Positions 43,402 through 51,195 of a stretch of DNA of 64,000 bases are shown here, in pieces; the stretch's first letter is position 1; each line of letters begins with the position of its first letter. The notes beneath the pieces were generated by a model. The model was not told where the DNA came from. It worked only from the letters and a program-made list of their open reading frames with translations, and did no database searches. Position numbers and translations under genes: made by a program. The DNA comes from Terriglobia bacterium (GTDB taxonomy: Bacteria > Acidobacteriota > Terriglobia > Bryobacterales > Bryobacteraceae), in contig JAIQFI010000013.1 in NCBI GenBank assembly GCA_020073345.1, positions 57,287-121,286 on the forward strand. The letters are read 5' to 3'.

Positions 43402-44354
43402 GCGGGCACTTCTAAGCCTGGCATCATCGATTCGCTGGGCACTTTCCAACCCACGCTGTGCGTTCTGAACGCGGACAATACGCGCTGCGGTTCACCCAGA
43501 TCGCTCCACCCCAACCCGCGAGCGGGAAGTACGGTCAAGTCGGAAGGACGTTTGGATAGAACCTCATCCGAGAAATTCGTGGCCGGAATCCTGGCGTAGA
43601 GTTCGTGGAGTCCGCGGCCGTCCATCGACTCTAGGGACCGGAGGAGCTCGGGAAGCGTTCGACGGATCATGGCAAGGAAGGCGCTCGCGCGTCCCACCAT
43701 CACGAAGCTATTCCAGAGACAACCGTCCCGCATCAATTGAGCCGCTACTCTGCGGGATGGCTTCTCCCAAAAGCGGCGAACTTCCGAAACAGCGCCGCCA
43801 GCGACGCGGTTTCCTGGCTCGATCCATCCGTAGGATTCTTCGGGCGCATCAGCCTGGATGCCTAGCAGGATGACATGATCCGGGTCCAACTCTGCCTGCG
43901 TAAAGGCGAGGTCCATGTGTGCCGCAAAGGCTTCATCATTCGCGAAATGGTGATCCGACGGAAAAAAGGCCACGATGGCGTCCGGATCCAGCTGGTCAAT
44001 ATGCGTCAAACTGTACGAGATTGCCGGTGCCGTACCGTGGTTATAGGGCTGTATGAGAAGACGCTCTTCGGCGACACCAGCTAGTTGGTCGACGTAAAAG
44101 CGCTCGTGCGTCTGCGTTAGTAGAAACAGGGTCTGCCGATCCGCGATCATCCCGGACAGTCGCCCCCGGGTTTGGTCCAACAGGGTTTCGCCACCGGTCA
44201 GGGCGCAGAACTGCTTAGGCCTGTCGTCGCCAGAAATCCTTCGAGTCAGGGGAAGGAGTCGCTTGCCGTCGCCTCCGGCGAGGATCACTCCCCAGCGCCG
44301 GGAATGGCTGTCACTACGCGCGGTCCGCTTTGCGGCCGATTCTTGGCTGTGCAT
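43398..44354 (-). CDS. Mannose-1-phosphate guanylyltransferase-like protein
   Basis: 318 residues: GVILAGGDGKRLLPLTRRIS with DDRPKQFCAL (GMP/pyrophosphorylase motif), FPSDHHF (metal Asp) and FWEKPSRRVA, then LWNSFVMVGRAS. It makes GDP-mannose from mannose 1-phosphate and GTP for polysaccharides. The C-terminal isomerase domain of AlgA-type enzymes is absent. The promoter at 44363-44389 lies 8 bases before ATG 44354. If the message is not leaderless, the GTG of VILAGG would be an alternative start, but it would cut away family sequence. Confidence 0.85.
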   Translation of the reverse strand: MHSQESAAKRTARSDSHSRRWGVILAGGDGKRLLPLTRRISGDDRPKQFCALTGGETLLDQTRGRLSGMIADRQTLFLLTQTHERFYVDQLAGVAEERLLIQPYNHGTAPAISYSLTHIDQLDPDAIVAFFPSDHHFANDEAFAAHMDLAFTQAELDPDHVILLGIQADAPEESYGWIEPGNRVAGGAVSEVRRFWEKPSRRVAAQLMRDGCLWNSFVMVGRASAFLAMIRRTLPELLRSLESMDGRGLHELYARIPATNFSDEVLSKRPSDLTVLPARGLGWSDLGEPQRVLSAFRTHSVGWKVPSESMMPGLEVPA

Positions 44355-44362
44355 GCCATCTT

Positions 44363-44389
44363 AATGGGACTCATCGCAAGGAATATTCC
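44363..44389 (-). promoter_or_regulatory. GGAATA-type promoter of the guanylyltransferase gene
   Basis: Minus-strand GGAATATTC (44389-44381), 13 bases, CCATT (44367-44363). Eight bases to the ATG. Confidence 0.5.
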
Positions 44390-44415
44390 CTCGGCCAACT
44401 CTTTTGAGAGCTACG

Positions 44416-45000
44416 CTAGAGAACCGGACTAGCCGCGCCGACCGCTTCTTTTACTGGAAACTGGATGCGTGAGGAATCGAAGTCGGGGACAGTCCCCAAC
44501 CCGAAGGCAAGATAGTTGGCAAACTTCGCGAGCCCGACCATAAGTACGGTCTCGTGGATCTGCTCATCGCCATAGCCATAGGTGCGCAGAGCATCGATGT
44601 CTGCTTTGCTGATCTTGGTCGGCTCGTTGTTCAACTTGGTCGCAAAGTTCAGCAGCGCCTTCACAGTGATGGGCAGGTTCAACACGGTGTAGTCAGCTGC
44701 CATCTGCTCCGGTTCCGGCCCCTCGATGCCGAGCATCCGTATCATCTCGCAGTGAGCGGTTACGCAATAGGTGCTTAGATTGGCTGCGGAGCAAACCAGG
44801 AAAATATATTCCTTCTGCTTGCGCGTCAGAGCGCCTTCCTTGATCAGGATGGCATGGACGAGCTGAGCTTGGGCTTCGATTAGATCCGGTCTGGTGGTCT
44901 GAGCGCGATACAAGTTCGGTATGAATCCGAATTGTTTCTTGATGTCGGCGAACAGTGGATAGTTCGTCTCGTCCAACGCAGCTTCGCGGATATAGCTCAT
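44416..45000 (-). CDS. AhpD-like / peroxidase-related protein
   Basis: 194 residues from ATG 45000, which overlaps the anti-sigma stop as ATGA. Carboxymuconolactone-decarboxylase/AhpD fold: QFGFIPNLYRAQTTRPDLIE, KQKEYIFLVCSAANLSTYCV, and the active-site-like CVTAHC (Cys79, His83, Cys84). Such proteins have thiol-based peroxidase or disulfide reductase activity. It is clearly related to both AhpD-like domains of the sigma fusion two genes upstream. The likely enzyme or sensor of this circuit. Confidence 0.87.
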   Translation of the reverse strand: MSYIREAALDETNYPLFADIKKQFGFIPNLYRAQTTRPDLIEAQAQLVHAILIKEGALTRKQKEYIFLVCSAANLSTYCVTAHCEMIRMLGIEGPEPEQMAADYTVLNLPITVKALLNFATKLNNEPTKISKADIDALRTYGYGDEQIHETVLMVGLAKFANYLAFGLGTVPDFDSSRIQFPVKEAVGAASPVL

Positions 45001-45242
45001 TTTATTTCGCCGCTCCTGATTCTGGCCATGATTCGTTCTGCAATGGGCTTGAACGTCGCCTCCGGCAGATCGAACGAGCCGGTATCGGTCACAATCTTCA
45101 GGGTCTTGCGACTGGAGTCCACCAGCACCGTACAGGTCTGGCAATGAGAAAGATGATGTTCCAGCTGATGCCTGACGTCTTCCGCCACATCGCCTTCCAG
45201 GTAGTTCCCGATCTCCGCCATGAAATCTGCGCAGGTGATCAA
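44997..45242 (-). CDS. zf-HC2 anti-sigma factor of the AhpD-sigma system
   Basis: 81 residues: MITCADFMAEIGNYLEGDVA with Cys4, then HHLSHCQTC (His30, Cys34, Cys37), the HxxxCxxC zinc site of ZAS anti-sigma factors. No membrane segment. Start overlaps the sigma fusion stop by 4 bases and its end overlaps the AhpD gene start, so the three are translated together. It should hold the fused sigma factor inactive until its thiols are oxidised or zinc is lost. Confidence 0.85.
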   Translation of the reverse strand: MITCADFMAEIGNYLEGDVAEDVRHQLEHHLSHCQTCTVLVDSSRKTLKIVTDTGSFDLPEATFKPIAERIMARIRSGEIK

Positions 45243-46804
45243 TTCGTCACCCCCTGCGCGTTCCCTTTGCGTTCAGACGGGATGAAGTGGGGAGCCAAGG
45301 CTTCGCGCAACATGAGGCGGCCTCGCAACAGGCGAGCCTTGATTGCGGGTATTCCGAGTCCCAGAGCGGACGCGGCTTCCTCAATCGGGAGTTGCTCAAT
45401 GTCCCGCAGCATAAGCACCATCCGGTACTTCACGGGCAACTTCATCACACCATTCTCGATCAGCGAGCGCATTTCCGCTTGAGAGTACAGCTGCTCGGGG
45501 TCATCTGTCCAGGCCTGAATTTGCCGCGGACGGAACCCCTCGTCGTCCGGACCGGATTCATCCAAGCTTTCCATTGGTCTACGCTCCCTAAGCCGCTGGA
45601 TTCCGGTGTTGGTGGCAATACTCACCAGCCAGGTCGAAAACTTCGACCGGCCCTCGAAGCCGCCCATGTGCTGAAACGCCTTCAAGAATGTGTCCTGCAT
45701 CGCATCACGGGCGTCGTCCGGGTTTCCAAGAATACTAACCAGCGTCCGGTAAACACGCTGATTGTGGCGAATCATAAGCTCCTCAAAAGCATCCAGGTCG
45801 CCCTTTTGCACCCGTGCCACAGTGTCGGCATCCGGGTCGATAGATAGGGTTGCAGCCGTGTGACGGGGTTCCGGCGGAGAAAGATGCACTTTCTTCGAAC
45901 CTTTTTTGGCGACGAAATGGGATTCGGTGCCGAGTCCGGTCTGTAAGATATCGAAAAAGCCGGCGAACGATGCGGTTACCACGGCTTCCAAAAGCTGAGC
46001 CTCTGTAAACCCACGCCCTCGGAGTTCTTCCAAGTCCGCGCCATCGCGCAAAATGTCATGTTTCTGAGCGCGAGACAGGGCATCTTCCGGCAGCAACAAA
46101 GACCGGATCGCGTACACCTGGGCCTCCAACACATCGGGCCTAAGTCCTTGAGCATGAAAGACCTTGGGAACCGTACCGAACTGCTCACCAAGGAAGACAA
46201 ACGGAGCGTAATCTTCAGGGAGCTCAGGTGCTTGAAGAAAAGGCCCGCCCGGATTGGCGTCCCGCATGATGGTGGATTGCTCGGACAGAGTCGCGCGGAC
46301 CGCAAAATCCGGAACCGCCCCGATGTCCGCCGCAAGCGTACACAAGAACCGGCTGAGACCCGCTGTCAGGATCGCTTCGAAGATGGATTCGTCGCTCAAA
46401 CCTTGCGAAGACGCTTCCTGAATGGCTTGCTTGGTACCGAGATTGAGCACGAGTGTCAGCAGAGCCGCTGTAGTCGGTGAGAGATCCGCCCGCGGGTAAT
46501 CGGCCACGATTCGATCGAGGCGTTGTTCGGTTATGCCCAGCAGTTTCAACGTCTGATAATGCAGACTGAAGCAGTAATCATTGGCTTGCGCCGCAGCGAG
46601 GACTAGCAGAATACATTCCTTCTGTATGCGCGCAAGGGCCTTATCGGTAAATAGGATCGCGGAAATGAGCGCGCCTTCGGCTTCGATCAGCCGCGGGAGC
46701 AGAGTTTGGGCGCGGAACAGCTTCGGAACGAACCCGAATTGCTCACGACAGGTAGTAAAGGGCTGAAAAGACGAGCCCAAGTCTACCTCCCCGAAGTAGC
46801 TCAT
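45239..46804 (-). CDS. Two AhpD-like domains fused to an ECF sigma factor
   Basis: 521 residues. Domain 1 (about 1-175) is AhpD/CMD-like: FGFVPKLFRAQTLLPRLIEA, IQKECILLVLAAAQANDYCF, with C-x3-H-Y (Cys78, His82, Tyr83) instead of C-x3-H-C. Domain 2 (about 190-295) starts with FGTVPKVFHAQGLRPDVLEA but jumps from SRAQKHDIL to ADLEELRGRGFTE, so the helix with the active-site Cys is deleted. Residues about 325-505 are a full ECF sigma: region 2 (FEELMIRHNQRVYRTLVSIL, DAMQDTFLKAF, FSTWLVSIATN) and region 4 (LPVKYRMVLMLRDIEQLPIE, IPAIKARLLRGR). The fusion suggests direct redox or partner control of the sigma by the AhpD domains. Confidence 0.9.
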   Translation of the reverse strand: MSYFGEVDLGSSFQPFTTCREQFGFVPKLFRAQTLLPRLIEAEGALISAILFTDKALARIQKECILLVLAAAQANDYCFSLHYQTLKLLGITEQRLDRIVADYPRADLSPTTAALLTLVLNLGTKQAIQEASSQGLSDESIFEAILTAGLSRFLCTLAADIGAVPDFAVRATLSEQSTIMRDANPGGPFLQAPELPEDYAPFVFLGEQFGTVPKVFHAQGLRPDVLEAQVYAIRSLLLPEDALSRAQKHDILRDGADLEELRGRGFTEAQLLEAVVTASFAGFFDILQTGLGTESHFVAKKGSKKVHLSPPEPRHTAATLSIDPDADTVARVQKGDLDAFEELMIRHNQRVYRTLVSILGNPDDARDAMQDTFLKAFQHMGGFEGRSKFSTWLVSIATNTGIQRLRERRPMESLDESGPDDEGFRPRQIQAWTDDPEQLYSQAEMRSLIENGVMKLPVKYRMVLMLRDIEQLPIEEAASALGLGIPAIKARLLRGRLMLREALAPHFIPSERKGNAQGVTN

Positions 46805-46907
46805 GGATTTCTTCTACTCTACCTGAATCCTGCCGATAGGGGCCGAACGGCATATTTTGCATCTTTTGGCCTTCGACTCCGTCACACCCAACAATAAAGC
46901 GCATTCA

Positions 46908-47498
46908 ATGACTGGAATGACAATGGTTTCGGAAACCGGGCACAATTCGGCAGCAGCGCAATCGATGGCCGCGCAGCCGATGGCCGCCTTCGAAGCGGAA
47001 GCCCTTCCACATATGGACGATCTGTTCCGCGCCGCCGTCCGGATGCTTCAGGACCACGGCAAGGCGAGTGATGCCGTCCAAGAGGTGTACCTGGTTGCGT
47101 GGAAATCCTTCAGCAAGTACGAGCGTGGAACGAACTGCAAAGCCTGGCTGTTTCAGATCCTCTTCAACGTGGTTCGCCATGAACGACGTAACTGGTTCAA
47201 ATGGATTACTGGTAAGGAAGAGGATTTGGCGGAAGCACAGCTCGTCGCGCCCGCGCCAATCCCGGACACGCTGACGGATGGAAATATTCTGGCTGCTTTG
47301 GACAAGCTGCCGGCTCAATTCAGAGAAGCCCTGTTGCTAGTCGACGTAGAAGAGTTCTCTTATAAGGAAGCCAGCGAGATTCTGCAGGTTCCCATCGGGA
47401 CGATCATGTCCCGGTTAAATCGAGCTCGTGGCCTTCTGCGGAGCCAATTGGCGGACGTCGCGCGATCCTACGGTTTGTCCGCTGCCGTCCAGGAATAG
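46908..47498 (+). CDS. ECF sigma factor (paralogue of the 25 kb sigma)
   Basis: 196 residues from ATG 46908: region 2 (LPHMDDLFRAAVRMLQDHGK, DAVQEVYLVAWKSF) and region 4 (LDKLPAQFREALLLVDVEEF, VPIGTIMSRLNRARGLLRS). It shares long stretches with the sigma at 24945-25565 (KAWLFQILFNVV against RAWLFKILFHCV; VDVEEF.YK.A.EIL..PIGTIMSRL). Divergent from the AhpD-sigma operon. No anti-sigma gene follows. No GGAATA promoter precedes it. A damaged copy of its last 30 codons lies at 49747-49848. Confidence 0.9.
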   Translation: MTGMTMVSETGHNSAAAQSMAAQPMAAFEAEALPHMDDLFRAAVRMLQDHGKASDAVQEVYLVAWKSFSKYERGTNCKAWLFQILFNVVRHERRNWFKWITGKEEDLAEAQLVAPAPIPDTLTDGNILAALDKLPAQFREALLLVDVEEFSYKEASEILQVPIGTIMSRLNRARGLLRSQLADVARSYGLSAAVQE

Positions 47499-47655
47499 AC
47501 GCGTTCGTTACCGGCATCCAAGAGCAGCGAAGATCATCGACTTCGCGCCTTCGTGGCTGGCACGAAAACGTGCTGTCGAATTCCCGCCCGGACCCAACTC
47601 ACTTCCCGGAGCGATTTGGACTCTTCACGATCATCCTTCTAGTGCTAGCGAGGGA

Positions 47656-48375
47656 TCATTCGTTGCCTCGTGTTGACAGCGCGTTCAATGCGCCGAAAGA
47701 GACTTGATAGGTCCGACCGTATCGATTGTCGAACCAAGTCGCGGTCAGATAGGATGGCCAGCCGGGGAACTCGGCCCGTGAGCTGTCAGAGTCACACTGG
47801 CCGATCGTGATCGTCTCTTGAAGTGGCGGCGGCCAGACCCAGTGCGCGCACACGAACAGCAGCTCAACTCCGGGCCGCCTGCCCGCGTGGAAAGATATTC
47901 GGCGGAGCTGTGGCTCGGCGAGCACAGCGGCGAAAATGTGGGACAGAATACGAACCGCGTCAACATAAGAGCACCGGAAGCTCCGTAGCAACGAAGCTTC
48001 GATCTCGATTTGCCGCTGTCTCAGCCGCTCGCCTAACTCCGAAGAGGGAGACGTTAGATCAGCTAAAACAATCATGAGATCGACGAGACCGGCCGGAGGC
48101 GGCACGGTCTTCCGAATCTCCGGTTCATTTCGGACCTCCTGCTTTGCCCGTGGCGTCGTCCGTGCAATTACCAATCCGACGGCTCCGTACAGCGCCAAAG
48201 CGGTCAAGTCGCGCGAATTCGAAACGCGGAGGGAGTATGTAGGTGCCATGATGAAGTAAGCTGTCGCTGCGCTCCAAAGGGCCGTCACGCTAAATCCTGC
48301 AAGCCGCCCAACAAGCACACTGGAGCACAAGGCCGCGATGGTTCCCACCGCTAGCGCGATGTAGCTGATCAACAC
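47656..48375 (-). CDS. Membrane protein with DUF4118-like N-terminus
   Basis: 239 residues. Three hydrophobic segments in the first 80 residues (MLISYIALAVGTIAALCSSV, VTALWSAATAYFIMAPTYSL, LTALALYGAVGLVIARTTPR) recall the KdpD-type DUF4118 sensor membrane domain. The cytoplasmic part (about 90-239) contains SFRCSYVDAVRILSHIFAAV and TITIGQCDSDSSRAEFPGWP, without histidine kinase motifs. Unknown function; perhaps a truncated sensor. Confidence 0.6.
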   Translation of the reverse strand: MLISYIALAVGTIAALCSSVLVGRLAGFSVTALWSAATAYFIMAPTYSLRVSNSRDLTALALYGAVGLVIARTTPRAKQEVRNEPEIRKTVPPPAGLVDLMIVLADLTSPSSELGERLRQRQIEIEASLLRSFRCSYVDAVRILSHIFAAVLAEPQLRRISFHAGRRPGVELLFVCAHWVWPPPLQETITIGQCDSDSSRAEFPGWPSYLTATWFDNRYGRTYQVSFGALNALSTRGNE

Positions 48376-48466
48376 ACAATATCCCCGTTGGGTTCGTTAT
48401 AACACCTTTGTGGGAGTGCTGGGAAAAGTCAGTCCGTTTTGAATCCGCTCTCCTTCTCTGCGAACC

Positions 48467-49684
48467 TTGGATATGCCCTTCGGGTACGGGTTGCCCGCGT
48501 TCTTCCTCGCCGCATTTGCTGATGGCAGTAACGTGCCTCTAGCGATGCTCGCGGTGTTCGGTGCGGCGAAACTGCTAGCAGAGCTTTTCGAGCGCCTGAA
48601 ACAGCCTGGGATCGTTGGGGAGATTCTCGCGGGAATTCTTCTTGGTCCAAGTATTCTTGGTTGGGTTCGGCCCAACGACATGCTCTCCGCACTCGCGGAA
48701 CTGGGCGTTCTGTTTCTGCTCTTTCGCGTCGGCCTTGAGGTGAAGTCGAGCGAGCTATTGCAAGTCGGAAAGACGGCCACGATGGTGGCGTTCCTGGGTG
48801 TGGTCGCACCTTTCCTCCTAGGCTGGGGCATCATGTGGCTGTGGGGTGCCTCCAGCATCGAGTCTGTTTTCGTCGGAGCCGCTATGGTAGCGACGAGCGT
48901 CGGGATCACCGCCCAGGTTCTCGCATCTAAAGGCTTGCTTAGTCACGCCGCGAGCAAGGTCATTCTGGCCGCCGCTATCATCGACGACGTGCTGGGTCTC
49001 ATCGTCCTTGCGGTTGTGAGTAGCTTGGCCCGAGGCGGAATCAATGTGCCAGAACTCGTATTCACGGGCGTGGGTGCTATTGGATTCACTATCGTTGTGG
49101 CGAAGTGGGGTACGCGCGCAATGGGCACGGTCGTCCCGCGTCTTGAACAGCGTCTGAAAGCTGGCGAGGTTCAGTTCAACGTTGCAGTCATCATCCTGTT
49201 CGGACTTGCTCTCCTGGCGATGTATGCTGGCGTCGCAGCGATCATTGGAGCATTTCTGGCTGGGATGGCGCTCTCCGACTCGCTGCAACCCCGCGTCCAT
49301 GCTTTGGCTCACGGAGTGTCAGAACTATTGGTTCCGTTCTTTTTGGTGGGAATCGGATTACACCTGGATGTCTCTGTTTTTTCTCACGTTGAAACGCTGA
49401 TTCTCTCGACGCTGATTCTATTGGCCGCCGTGCTATCGAAGCTCGTTGGCTGCGGACTCGGTGCGCTGGCGATGGGGCGTGCTGATGCGTTGCGTGTGGG
49501 TGCGGGTATGGTTCCGAGAGGTGAGGTAGGCATGGTTGTCGCACAAATAGGCCTGAATCTTGATGTGATTCCTGCGTCCGTCTACGGAGTCGTCGTGTTC
49601 ATGGCAGTTGCCACGACTGTGATTGCGCCGCCCTTGCTAGGTCTCAGTTTTCGCAATGTGCGACCGGCAAGTCCGGGAGATTAA
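48467..49684 (+). CDS. Cation:proton antiporter (CPA2 family)
   Basis: 405 residues, about 12 membrane segments. KefB/GerN-type Na+/H+-exchanger domain: VGEILAGILLGPSILGWVRP, LGVLFLLFRVGLEV, and the ion-site Asp pair in LAAAIIDDVLGLIVLAVVSS. No TrkA-N domain follows. Exchanges Na+ or K+ for H+. The first start is TTG at 48467; ATG 48473 is equally possible. It has an alkaline/salt-stress role in other bacteria. Confidence 0.88.
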   Translation: MDMPFGYGLPAFFLAAFADGSNVPLAMLAVFGAAKLLAELFERLKQPGIVGEILAGILLGPSILGWVRPNDMLSALAELGVLFLLFRVGLEVKSSELLQVGKTATMVAFLGVVAPFLLGWGIMWLWGASSIESVFVGAAMVATSVGITAQVLASKGLLSHAASKVILAAAIIDDVLGLIVLAVVSSLARGGINVPELVFTGVGAIGFTIVVAKWGTRAMGTVVPRLEQRLKAGEVQFNVAVIILFGLALLAMYAGVAAIIGAFLAGMALSDSLQPRVHALAHGVSELLVPFFLVGIGLHLDVSVFSHVETLILSTLILLAAVLSKLVGCGLGALAMGRADALRVGAGMVPRGEVGMVVAQIGLNLDVIPASVYGVVVFMAVATTVIAPPLLGLSFRNVRPASPGD

Positions 49685-49746
49685 GGATGAGCAGATCCTA
49701 ACGAGGCTCGGTTGCATTTGGTTGCGCTTAGACCCCGCTAGGGAGT

Positions 49747-49848
49747 CGATCGGGCGATCATTTCCCGGTTAAATCCAGCTCATGGATTCTGCGGCGCCAA
49801 CCGATGGACCTCGCGCGATCCTACGGTCTGTCGGCTGCCGAGGTGTAG
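49747..49848 (+). pseudogene. Fragment of an ECF sigma gene 3' end
   Basis: Matches 47397-47497 of the sigma gene: CGATCAT.TCCCGGTTAAAT, CTGCGG.GCCAA, then CTCGCGCGATCCTACGGTCT and GTCGGCTGCCG. The frame reads ARSYGLSAAEV-stop like ARSYGLSAAVQE-stop, but one base is missing in the middle, shifting the frame. Only region 4.2 remains. It lies in antisense in the last codons of the DUF429 gene. Confidence 0.72.
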
Positions 49849-50551
49849 GCACAACGATATATCCACTCTCTTGATTGCCGTACAATCGATTCCGCTTTGT
49901 TGCCCAGACCCACCAATGAGCTGCAATGTAGGCACACAGGATAGCGTCGATCTTATCTTCAGTCGGCTTAAGGTTGCCGGCCCTCGGTACAGATGGAAAC
50001 CGCGCCGATAGGGAAGGACTGAGTGCGGGTAAACGTGCCATGGCGAGACTGCGAAGTCTACGGAGCTCCCGGCCCCTTTGCTCCCGTGTACCGCGTTTGT
50101 ACTTTACGATCCGATCGAGTCCGAACAGGTTGATGGTCGCTGCGTGTGGATGCACCTCGATTTGGAAGCGGCCTTCCTGGCGCGGTGTCATGGATGACCC
50201 GTGGCTGAAACCCAGCGCTTCCAATTGTCGGCTGAAGGCAATCACCGTCCGGGCGAATGGGCGTCCGAGGTTCGCGGCGTGGCAACCGGCGTGAAAGCGA
50301 CGAAAGTCGGCATTCAACTTGCGTTCCGCGGGCCGAATGCTGGATTGGTTTTGAATAACCAGGGGAGCATCCACGGCGACCACTGCACTCCGATCCCCAG
50401 CTTCGATTTGAATCCAGCCCAGAATCTCGGCCACGCTTTCCAAGCGGGCGATATTGCAAAGGTGCAGCTCAGAGCCTTCCAAGGCAAGAGACGCCAAACC
50501 ACTCGGCTTTCCATACCAGCCCAGGTCCACTCCGATGAAGGTGTTAATCAC
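49769..50551 (-). CDS. DUF429 domain protein (RNase H-fold predicted nuclease)
   Basis: 260 residues: FIGVDLGWYGKPSGLASLAL, VVAVDAPLVIQNQSSIRPAE, RFQIEVHPHAATINLFGLDR and EDKIDAILCAYIAAHW give the DUF429 pattern with acidic residues (Asp in VDLGW, Asp in VDAP, Asp in KIDAIL). The last 27 residues are encoded by the reverse of a damaged sigma-gene fragment, so the native C-terminus has probably been replaced. Third gene of the sigma-54-type operon; start overlaps MOSC by 4 bases. Confidence 0.8.
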   Translation of the reverse strand: MINTFIGVDLGWYGKPSGLASLALEGSELHLCNIARLESVAEILGWIQIEAGDRSAVVAVDAPLVIQNQSSIRPAERKLNADFRRFHAGCHAANLGRPFARTVIAFSRQLEALGFSHGSSMTPRQEGRFQIEVHPHAATINLFGLDRIVKYKRGTREQRGRELRRLRSLAMARLPALSPSLSARFPSVPRAGNLKPTEDKIDAILCAYIAAHWWVWATKRNRLYGNQESGYIVVPTPRQPTDRRIARGPSVGAAESMSWI

Positions 50552-51195
50552 GGCTGGCTCAATTCCACGGCGTCGCCGACAGATATGCGGCCTGGCGTCA
50601 CCACATAACTGTTGAGGCCGAGCCGACCATTAAATTCCCTTCGAATCCGCCGCAGCACTCCCAAGTCTTGCTGACCGGAATCGGGGTCGAACGTGGTCAT
50701 GATGCAGCGCGTGCGGAGGTCCTCCATGGCGATGACGACCGCACCGATCCGCAGCTGGGCTCCCTCCCACTGTCGTTCCGAAAGCCCCGTCACGCCTCCG
50801 ATAACCAGATTCGGCCGGAACCGCCGTAGGTCGTAACCCACAGCCGCGAGCATCCCGTCGGTTGCGACCAACAGAGGAAGGATATCGAAACGGTCGTTCG
50901 ACTCGTATTGAACCAGCCTGGTTCCCGCTCCCGCCGCTGCCTCAACATCGCGCCCAACATCTTCTCCAGTCCACGGCCGTCCATCGACCAGGACTTGATT
51001 GTCCGCACTCAGTGTCGCGCTATGACGAAGAAGCAGGGGCTTCGTCCGCGCGGTCATGACTTGTCCGGCGGCATTCCGTACCTGCACGATGCGGTCTCCG
51101 ACAATGCCAGACTTCGTGAACTCCGCCGACTTCAGGGATTCACCAGCCATCGACTTGACCGGATACCGCCGGATCTCTTGCACCCACACCTTCAA
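50548..51195 (-). CDS. MOSC domain protein
   Basis: 215 residues: an N-terminal MOSC_N beta-barrel (VQEIRRYPVKSMAGESLKSA) and a MOSC domain (RFRPNLVIGGVTGLSERQWE, LRTRCIMTTFDPDSGQQDLG with the conserved Cys). MOSC proteins move sulfur or reduce N-hydroxylated compounds with molybdenum cofactor (mARC, YcbX type); the YPVKS start is typical of that group. It is coupled by 4-base overlaps to the hydrolase and DUF429 genes. Confidence 0.87.
   Translation of the reverse strand: MKVWVQEIRRYPVKSMAGESLKSAEFTKSGIVGDRIVQVRNAAGQVMTARTKPLLLRHSATLSADNQVLVDGRPWTGEDVGRDVEAAAGAGTRLVQYESNDRFDILPLLVATDGMLAAVGYDLRRFRPNLVIGGVTGLSERQWEGAQLRIGAVVIAMEDLRTRCIMTTFDPDSGQQDLGVLRRIRREFNGRLGLNSYVVTPGRISVGDAVELSQP

Noticed and set aside
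46805..46907. GGAATA-type promoter between the AhpD-sigma operon and the divergent sigma gene
   Set aside because: A GGATT-like and a GCATC-like sequence occur, but no GGAATA lies at the required distance on either strand.
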